Origin: Variovorax paradoxus
Lineage (GTDB): Bacteria; Pseudomonadota; Gammaproteobacteria; Burkholderiales; Burkholderiaceae_C
DNA: 64,000 nucleotides
Assembly: GCF_022009635.1 (NCBI RefSeq)
Contig: NZ_CP091716.1
Coordinates: forward strand, 5,105,501 to 5,169,500
Direction: 5' to 3'
The notes under the pieces are model-generated. The model did not search any database and was not told where the DNA came from. It saw only the letters and a list, made by a program, of their open reading frames with translations. Below, one piece after another: positions 58,306-64,000 of this stretch. The translations under genes were made by a program, and so were the position numbers. Each line of letters begins with the position of its first letter. Position 1 is the first letter of the stretch.

Positions 58306-59510
58306 ACCACGAGGTCGCCGTCACAGGTCTGGGCGTCGTGGCGCCGCACGGCGACTCGCCGGGCGCGCTGTTCGAGGCCCTGCTGCAGGGCCGCTCGGCC
58401 ATCCAGCCCGTCTTTCCCGAACTGCCCAAGCCGGCCGCCGCGGCCACCGTTGCCTTCGACGAGACGCGCTGGTTCACCAAGCTGCAGCTCGCGGGCGTCG
58501 ACCGCGTGAGCCAGCTGGCCGTGGCCGCCGCCGACCTAGCCATGCGCGACGCGGGCTTGGCCGCGGGCGATGCCGACCCCGAACGCATCGGCGTCTTCGC
58601 GGGTTGCGGCATGGGCGGCGCGGCGGCGCTCGAAGCTGCCTACCGCGGCAACGGCCGCGTGTCGCCGCTCACCATTCCGGCCTTCATGCCCAATGCGCCG
58701 GCCGCCCACGTGGCCATGCGCCAGGGGGTGCAGGGCCCGGTGCTCACCTACTCGGTCGCCTGCGCTTCGTCGGCTGCCGCCATTGCCGAGGCGGCCAAGG
58801 CGGTGCAGCGCGGCGAGGTCGACATCGCCATTGCCGGCGGCAGCGAAGCGCTGATCGTGCCGGGCGTGGTGCTGGCCTGGCAGGCGATGCAGACGCTGGC
58901 CACCTTCCAGCCCGGCGAAGCGGCCGGCGCGGTGCGACCTTTCGCCACCGACCGCAGCGGCTTCGTGCTGGGCGAAGGCGCGGCCTTTTTGATTCTCGAA
59001 TCCGCCGAGCGCGCCCGCGCCCGGGGTGCCCGCAGCTACGCCACGCTGGCCGGCTGGGGCCTGAGCAGCGACGCCACCCACCTCACCAAGCCCGACGCTC
59101 CCGGTCAGGCCCGCGCGCTGCGCGCCGCGCTGCGGCAGGCCGGCCTGCAGCCGCGCGACGTGGGCTATTGCAATGCCCACGGCACGGCCACGCGCATCGG
59201 CGACGTGGTCGAGCGCAACGCACTGGCCGACGTGTGGGGCGGCGACCTCGACACCCTGCGCGTGAGTTCGACCAAGGCGCTGCACGGCCACATGCTGGGC
59301 GCGGCGGGCGCGCTCGAAGCGCTCATTACAGTGCTGGCATTGCACGAGCGGCAGTTGCCACCCAATGCGAACTGCGCGGAAATCGACCCGGCCTGCAGCC
59401 TGAACCTGGTGCAGCCGGAGGACACGGCGGCACCCTCGCTCGAGGCGGCCGTCAGCAATTCCTTCGCCTTCGGCGGCACCAATTCCGTGCTGCTGTTCCG
59501 CCGAGCCTAG
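58302..59510 (+). CDS. Beta-ketoacyl-ACP synthase, KAS II-like
   Basis: A 402-residue condensing enzyme from a GTG start (NHEVAVTGLGVVAPHG) overlapping the ACP stop. The catalytic triad is Cys154 (SVACASS), His293 (NAHGTAT) and His328 (KALHGHMLGA), with Lys325. Only one KAS is present, not the KAS/chain-length-factor pair of aromatic polyketides. With PAP2 and ACP it forms a compact cassette. Its stop shares the palindrome CTAG with the convergent LysR stop. Confidence 0.92.
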   Translation: MNHEVAVTGLGVVAPHGDSPGALFEALLQGRSAIQPVFPELPKPAAAATVAFDETRWFTKLQLAGVDRVSQLAVAAADLAMRDAGLAAGDADPERIGVFAGCGMGGAAALEAAYRGNGRVSPLTIPAFMPNAPAAHVAMRQGVQGPVLTYSVACASSAAAIAEAAKAVQRGEVDIAIAGGSEALIVPGVVLAWQAMQTLATFQPGEAAGAVRPFATDRSGFVLGEGAAFLILESAERARARGARSYATLAGWGLSSDATHLTKPDAPGQARALRAALRQAGLQPRDVGYCNAHGTATRIGDVVERNALADVWGGDLDTLRVSSTKALHGHMLGAAGALEALITVLALHERQLPPNANCAEIDPACSLNLVQPEDTAAPSLEAAVSNSFAFGGTNSVLLFRRA

Positions 59511-60394
59511 GCCGCGGCCGCAAGAAGCCATTCGACGAAGGCGCCGACCAGCGCGTCGTCGGTACGGCTGGGCGCCACGAACACGCTGTAGCCCCGGCTC
59601 GACGGCACCCGCTCCGGGCAGGCCAGCACCAGTTCGCCCGAGCGCAGTTCGCGCTCGATGAAGTACTCCGGCACCAGCCCCACGCCCAGGTCGGCGCGCA
59701 CCGCCGCGACCAGCGACGAGAACAGGTCGAAACGGTGCCCCGCCACCAGGTTTTCGGGCGCACGCGCATTCGCCGCATGCCCGAACCATTCTTCCCAGGC
59801 CCCCATGCGGGTGCGCAGGTGCAGCAGCGGCGCGGCGCGGAAATCGCCGCGCGCCATCGCCGCCCGGCCTTTCGCCTTTGGCGAGCACACCACCACGCAC
59901 GGCTCGCCCATGAGCGGCAGCGCGTTGGCGCCTGGCCACACCGCGTCGTCGTACTGCACGCCGACGTCGAAGGGCAGGTCCTCCATGTAGAGATGCGTCG
60001 GAAACACCTGAAGGTGCAGGCTGCAGCCCGGATGCTGCGCGATGAACTCGGGCAGCCGCGGCGTGAGCCAGCCTTCGGCCAGCACCGGCACCGCGCCCAC
60101 CAGCAGGCGCAGGCCGTCGGTGCGCTGCGCCATCGCCTCCAACGTGTGGTTCTGCAGCCGCAGCAGGTCGCCGGAAATCTGGCCGTGGTAGCGCCGCCCC
60201 GGCTCGGTCAGTTCGGTGCCGCGCGCGGTGCGCTGCACCAGCCGCACGCCGATCTGCGACTCCAGCAGCCGCAGCTGCTGGCTCACCGCGCTGTGGGTGA
60301 GGCACAGCTCCTCGGCGGCCTTGCCCACGCCGTGATGGCGGGCCACCGCATCGAAGATCAGCAGCGCGCGGGTGCTGGGAATGTGGCGGCGCAT
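59507..60394 (-). CDS. LysR-family regulator, GcvA-like
   Basis: A 295-residue regulator starting MRRHIPSTRALLIFDAVARH, the usual start of GcvA-type LysR proteins. The helix-turn-helix HGVGKAAEELCLTHSAVSQQ and the effector domain follow. It is convergent with the KAS gene and divergent from the M20 peptidase gene 140 bases away, which it may control. Confidence 0.9.
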   Translation of the reverse strand: MRRHIPSTRALLIFDAVARHHGVGKAAEELCLTHSAVSQQLRLLESQIGVRLVQRTARGTELTEPGRRYHGQISGDLLRLQNHTLEAMAQRTDGLRLLVGAVPVLAEGWLTPRLPEFIAQHPGCSLHLQVFPTHLYMEDLPFDVGVQYDDAVWPGANALPLMGEPCVVVCSPKAKGRAAMARGDFRAAPLLHLRTRMGAWEEWFGHAANARAPENLVAGHRFDLFSSLVAAVRADLGVGLVPEYFIERELRSGELVLACPERVPSSRGYSVFVAPSRTDDALVGAFVEWLLAAAA

Positions 60395-60534
60395 GGGGCT
60401 TTCGTTAGAAAAACTGACAACGTGGAAGATTAAACCAGAGCACGCGCCTAGCACAGCCGCAAGAATCGCTGACGACGCCGCGTCGGCGGCGCCGCTTCTT
60501 CCATCGGTTTTTCTTTCAAGGACAGTCCCGCACC

Positions 60535-61890
60535 ATGCCTCGCCCTGTGTCTCTTCGCCTCGCCCCGCTCGTCCTCGCCCTGGCGTCCGCCGCCGCCGGC
60601 CTCGCGCATGCCCAGACCGGCTCGGTCGCGGCCACGCCCGCGCAGGTACGGCCCGAAGTCGACAAGGCCTACACGCAGCTGATGGCGTCGCCGCAGATCC
60701 AGAAGCTGCTCGACGCGGTGAAGGCCGACCATGCGCGCTCGGTGGAAGACCTGAAGATGCTCACCGAGATCGAAGCGCCTCCGTTCAAGGAGCAGAAGCG
60801 CGCCGAGGCTTTCCTCGCGCGCATGAAGGCAGTCGGCCTCACGGACGCGAAGATCGACGCCGAAGGCAACGTGGTCGGCCTGCGCAAGGGCACGGGCAAC
60901 GGGCCGAAGCTGCTGATCTCGGCCCACCTCGACACCGTGTTCCCCGCCGGCACCGACGTGAAGGTGAAGGAGCGCGACGGCAAGCTCTACGCCCCCGGCA
61001 TCTCCGACGACACGCGCGGCTTGTCGGTACTGCTGTCGTGGCTCAAGGTGCTGAACGACAACAAGATCCAGACCGTGGGCGACCTGCTCATCGTGGGCAA
61101 CGTCGGCGAGGAAGAGCTGGGCAACCTGCGCGGCATGAAAGCCATCTTCCGAGACAACCTCGACATCGACGGCATGGTCGGCCTCGAGCCCGCGCCCGAG
61201 GGCACGGTGCTGATGCTCGGCACCGGCAGCCACCGCTACGAAGTGACCTTCAAGGGCCCGGGCGGCCACAGCTTCGGCGCGTTCGGGCAGGTGCCCAGCG
61301 CCATCCACGGCATGGGCCGCGCCATCGCCAAGATCGCCGACATCCGCACGCCGAGCTTCCCGAAGACGACGTTCACCGTGGGCACGGTGGGCGGCGGTAC
61401 TTCGGTCAACACCATCGCGCCCGACGCGCGCATGGCGGTCGACATCCGCTCCGACGAAATGGCGCCGCTGCTGGAGACCGAGAAGAAGATCCTCACGGCC
61501 ATCGACGAGGCCGTGGTCGAGGAGAACAAGCGCTGGAACGTGAACACGCTGAGCGTGAGCACCAAGCTCATCGGCGACCGCCCGGGCGGCCGCACGCAGT
61601 CGGACACGGTGATCGTCGAGGCGGCCACGCGCTCGAACGCGGCCTTCGGCCACAAGACGCTGCTGACCGGCGCGAGCACCGACGCGAACGTGCCGATGTC
61701 GCTGGGCATCCCGGCCATCATCATCGGCGGCGGCGGCAAGACGGGCGGCTTCCACGCGCTTTCCGAGTGGATCGACGTGACCGACGGCTGGAAGGGCGCG
61801 CAGAACTCGCTGGTGACGGTGCTGGGGCTGGTCGGCGTGCAGGGCACGAGCACCCCGCTGCTCGAAAAGCGCCCGCCCCGCGCGAAGTAA
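60535..61890 (+). CDS. Secreted M20-family metallopeptidase
   Basis: A 451-residue exported enzyme with a signal peptide ending AHAQ (about residue 27). Metal and catalytic residues: His131 and Asp133 (SAHLDTVF), Asp158 (GISDDTRG), Glu192 and Glu193 (VGEEEL). The dimerisation domain includes GPGGHSFGAFG. It is PepT/DapE-like, cutting a peptide or acyl amino acid in the periplasm. Confidence 0.9.
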   Translation: MPRPVSLRLAPLVLALASAAAGLAHAQTGSVAATPAQVRPEVDKAYTQLMASPQIQKLLDAVKADHARSVEDLKMLTEIEAPPFKEQKRAEAFLARMKAVGLTDAKIDAEGNVVGLRKGTGNGPKLLISAHLDTVFPAGTDVKVKERDGKLYAPGISDDTRGLSVLLSWLKVLNDNKIQTVGDLLIVGNVGEEELGNLRGMKAIFRDNLDIDGMVGLEPAPEGTVLMLGTGSHRYEVTFKGPGGHSFGAFGQVPSAIHGMGRAIAKIADIRTPSFPKTTFTVGTVGGGTSVNTIAPDARMAVDIRSDEMAPLLETEKKILTAIDEAVVEENKRWNVNTLSVSTKLIGDRPGGRTQSDTVIVEAATRSNAAFGHKTLLTGASTDANVPMSLGIPAIIIGGGGKTGGFHALSEWIDVTDGWKGAQNSLVTVLGLVGVQGTSTPLLEKRPPRAK

Positions 61891-61902
61891 AACGGGCGCG
61901 TG

Positions 61903-61921
61903 CCAGGGGCCTCGCCCCTGG
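61903..61921 (+). terminator. Hairpin after M20 gene, no T-run
   Basis: CCAGGGGC-CTC-GCCCCTGG, a perfect 8-base stem 12 bases after the M20 stop. Without a T-run it is at best a weak terminator. Confidence 0.4.
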
Positions 61922-61977
61922 GAGTCTCCGGTATGCTGATGGCCGCTTTCCATCACGCTTACCGACAGGAGGACACC

Positions 61978-62430
61978 ATGCACGCCCGTTCCACCCTCAT
62001 CGCCCTGGCACTGCTCGCGGCAGGAGCCTCGGCGCAAGCCAACAACCTGCTCGACCAGTTGAAGGAAAAGGCCGGCGAGGCCGCCAGCGCCAACACGCAA
62101 GGCGGCACCGGCGGGTCGGCACTCGGCGACCTGGGCAGCAACCTGGGCTTCAAGATGCCCGCCATCGGCTCCAGCACCATCGGCAACGCGGCCGGGGTGC
62201 TGCAGTACTGCGTCAAGAACAACTACCTGGGCGGCGACGCGGCTTCGGTGAAAGACAAGCTGCTCGCCAAGATCACCGGCCAGAAGCCCCAGGAGACCGG
62301 CTTCGCCAACGGCGCGAAGGGCCTGCTCAAGGGCGGCGACGGCCAGACGCTGAACTTCAAGGTGCTGTCGTCCAAGCTCAAGACCAAGGCCTGCGACTAC
62401 GTCTTGAAGAACGCGACTTCGCTGATCTAG
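61978..62430 (+). CDS. DUF2501 secreted protein, YjjA-like
   Basis: A 150-residue protein starting MHARSTLIALALLAAG with AGGAGG upstream and a signal cleaved near SAQA. NNLLDQLKEKAGEAAS, LGFKMPAIGSSTIGNAAGVLQYC and KNNYLGGDAASVKDKLL (each family-like) identify DUF2501. Two Cys residues may bond. Function unknown. Confidence 0.9.
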   Translation: MHARSTLIALALLAAGASAQANNLLDQLKEKAGEAASANTQGGTGGSALGDLGSNLGFKMPAIGSSTIGNAAGVLQYCVKNNYLGGDAASVKDKLLAKITGQKPQETGFANGAKGLLKGGDGQTLNFKVLSSKLKTKACDYVLKNATSLI

Positions 62431-62515
62431 GCGCGCCCCCATGCTTCACGCAGCAGCGTAAGCTTCTCCGCGCCCGCGCGGCATCCAGCTCCGTCGCGGG
62501 CGTCATCCGTCATTC

Positions 62516-64000
62516 ATGAATCCGGCCACCACTTCCCCCTCCCTGCGCCAGCGCCTTTCGCGCTGGGTTCCCTGCCTTGCCTGGCCCCGTCCCTCCGCCG
62601 CGCTGCTGCGCAACGAGGCGATGGCCGGCATCACCGTCGCGCTGATGGTCATCCCGCAAGGCGTGGCGTATGCCGCGCTGGCCGGCATGCCGCTGGTGAC
62701 GGGCGTGTACGCGGCGCTGTTCCCGGCGCTGATCGCGGTGATGTTCAGTTCGTCCCAGCGGCTGTCGGTCGGGCCCACGGCGCTCACCAGTTTGCTGGTG
62801 GGTGCCTCGCTCGCACCGCTGGCGGTGGCGGGCAGCGCCGAGTGGGTAGCGATGGCGGTGTGGCTCACGCTGATGTCGGGCACGATCCAGATCGTGCTGG
62901 GCGCGGGGCGCTTCGGCTGGCTGCTGCGGCTGGTCAATTCGCCGGTGCTGATCGGCTTCACGCAGGGCGCGGCGGTGCTGATCGCCATCTCGCAGCTGCC
63001 GGCGCTGCTGGGCTTCACCGGCCGCACCATTCCGCAGGTGCTGCACGGCGGCCCGCTGCCCGACCTGGTGGCCATCGCCTTCGGGCTCGGCAGCATCGCG
63101 GTGCTGTGGCTGGGCAAGCGCATGCTGCCGCGCTTTCCGACCACGATGGCGCTGGTGGCCGGCGCGGCCGCCATCAGCTGGGCGATCGACTACGCGCTGC
63201 GCGGCGGCGCGGTGGTCGGCAGCCTGCCTTCGGGCCTGCCCTCTTTCTACTGGCCCGGCCTGCTGCCGATGAGCACGCTCGGCGCGCTGGTGCTGCCGGC
63301 GCTGATGATCACGCTGGTGAGCTTTCTGGAAACCGCATCGAGCGCCAAGGTCGACAACGCGCGCGCCGGCACGCTCTGGAACGAAAACCAGGATCTGATC
63401 GGCCAGGGCCTGGCCAAGCTGGCTTCGGGCTTCTCGGGCGCGTTCCCGACCAGCTCGTCGTTCTCGCGCTCGGCCATCACGCTCTATGCGGGCGCGCAGA
63501 CCGGCTGGGCCACGCTGTTCAGCGTCGTGGTGGTGGCGGGCGCGCTGCTGTGGCTGATGCCGCTGCTGTACCACGTGCCGCAGGCGGTGCTGGCGGCGGT
63601 GGTGGTCACGGCCATCCTGGGGCTGGTGAAGCCGGCGAGCTTCACCGCGCTGTGGCGCATCTCGCGCATCGAGGCGGGCATTGCCTTCGGCACCTTCGTG
63701 CTGACCATCGCGACCGCGCCCAGCATCTACTGGGGCGTGCTCGGCGGGCTGCTGGCGGCCCTGGCGCACTACATGTACCGGCATCTGCATCCGCGCATCA
63801 TCGAAGTGGGCCTGCACCCCGACGGCAGCCTGCGCGACCGCAACCTCTGGAAGCTGCCGCCGTTGGCGCCCCAGCTCTATGCGCTGCGCATGGATGCCGA
63901 GCTCGACTTCGCCTCGGCCTCCACGCTCGAGCGCGCGCTCACCGTGGCGCTGGCCGAACGGCCCGGGCTCACCGACGTGTGCCTGTTCGCGCAGCCGATC
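62516..64000 (+). CDS. SulP-family anion transporter, cut by window edge
   Basis: The first 495 codons of a SulP protein, with no stop before the right edge. It starts MNPATTSPSLRQRLSRW. About 11 or 12 helices follow, with AGITVALMVIPQGVAYAALAG (in two pieces), SVGPTALTS, and GQGLAKLASGFSGAFPTSSSFSRSA (SulP signature, in pieces). The cytoplasmic STAS domain begins around residue 455 (YALRMDAELDFASAST). It imports sulfate or another anion. Confidence 0.92.
   Translation, partial: MNPATTSPSLRQRLSRWVPCLAWPRPSAALLRNEAMAGITVALMVIPQGVAYAALAGMPLVTGVYAALFPALIAVMFSSSQRLSVGPTALTSLLVGASLAPLAVAGSAEWVAMAVWLTLMSGTIQIVLGAGRFGWLLRLVNSPVLIGFTQGAAVLIAISQLPALLGFTGRTIPQVLHGGPLPDLVAIAFGLGSIAVLWLGKRMLPRFPTTMALVAGAAAISWAIDYALRGGAVVGSLPSGLPSFYWPGLLPMSTLGALVLPALMITLVSFLETASSAKVDNARAGTLWNENQDLIGQGLAKLASGFSGAFPTSSSFSRSAITLYAGAQTGWATLFSVVVVAGALLWLMPLLYHVPQAVLAAVVVTAILGLVKPASFTALWRISRIEAGIAFGTFVLTIATAPSIYWGVLGGLLAALAHYMYRHLHPRIIEVGLHPDGSLRDRNLWKLPPLAPQLYALRMDAELDFASASTLERALTVALAERPGLTDVCLFAQPI

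Noticed and set aside
62510..63817. 435-codon minus-strand frame at the right edge
   Set aside because: The plus strand encodes a SulP transporter with clear helices; the minus frame is Arg/Gln/His-rich noise.

Overview
The window reads as chromosomal DNA of a high-GC betaproteobacterium of the Burkholderiales, most likely family Comamonadaceae and probably Variovorax. Three things point there. Gene order matches that group: dapA-bamC-MBL hydrolase, pyrG-DUF1330-eno-ftsB, and coaBC-small membrane protein-dut. There are three Bug/TctC-type binding proteins standing without transporter genes. Two palindrome-rich intergenic elements resemble dispersed repeats I associate with this family. No rRNA, tRNA, CRISPR array, insertion sequence or intact prophage was seen. 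Gene calls come from reading frames, motifs and recalled family sequences; no database search was run.

Layout. 1-1.1 kb: two amino-acid ABC permeases (one cut by the window edge) behind a perfect LacI-type palindrome. 1.2-4.2 kb: LysR regulator divergent from a secreted cupin-carboxymuconolactone protein and a secreted hydrolase with a cysteine nucleophile. 4.2-6.4 kb: isochorismatase-like hydrolase and a lipase-like hydrolase. 6.4-10.2 kb: an accessory island with a small orphan protein whose 3' end runs into a large inverted repeat, an MBL-fold lipoprotein, and a convergent, overlapping sce7726 (PD-(D/E)XK-like)/T4-beta-family pair. 10.3-17.5 kb: a topoisomerase IV cluster, parE-membrane protein-lytic transglycosylase-kelch protein-parC-small membrane protein. 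17.6-21.9 kb: LysR/MFS pair, second MFS, small membrane protein, methyltransferase. 21.9-24.9 kb: dapA, bamC, MBL hydrolase. 25-30.4 kb: lipoproteins, RoxA-like oxygenase, SlyD-like isomerase, dut and coaBC. 30.5-36.6 kb: pyrG, DUF1330, eno, ftsB, a dispersed repeat, pnuC with a NadR-like kinase, and a secreted protein. 36.6-40.8 kb: amino-acid ABC transporter with a C45 amidase and RpiR regulator behind candidate sigma-54 and operator sites. 41-44.1 kb: Hsp33, gamma carbonic anhydrase, DUF455 ferritin-like protein and a Qnr-like pentapeptide protein. 44.1-46.4 kb: MaoC, thiolase and TetR with two matching operators. 46.5-50.5 kb: three Bug proteins around xerD. 50.6-57.2 kb: AEC transporter, carotenoid oxygenase, MerR, TauE/SafE exporter, and an MFS/AraC pair. 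57.2-59.5 kb: PAP2-ACP-ketoacyl synthase cassette. 59.5-64 kb: LysR, M20 peptidase, DUF2501 and a SulP transporter cut by the right edge.

How parts fit. PnuC and the NadR-like kinase form a nicotinamide riboside salvage pair. CoaBC, Dut, PyrG, Eno, DapA, BamC, FtsB, topoisomerase IV and XerD are housekeeping. The most interesting material is the sce7726/beta pair with its surrounding repeats, the Qnr-like protein in a genome whose ParC carries unusual residues at the quinolone-contact positions, the RpiR-C45-ABC operon, the TetR promoter that looks leaderless and self-repressed, and the PAP2-ACP-KAS cassette.
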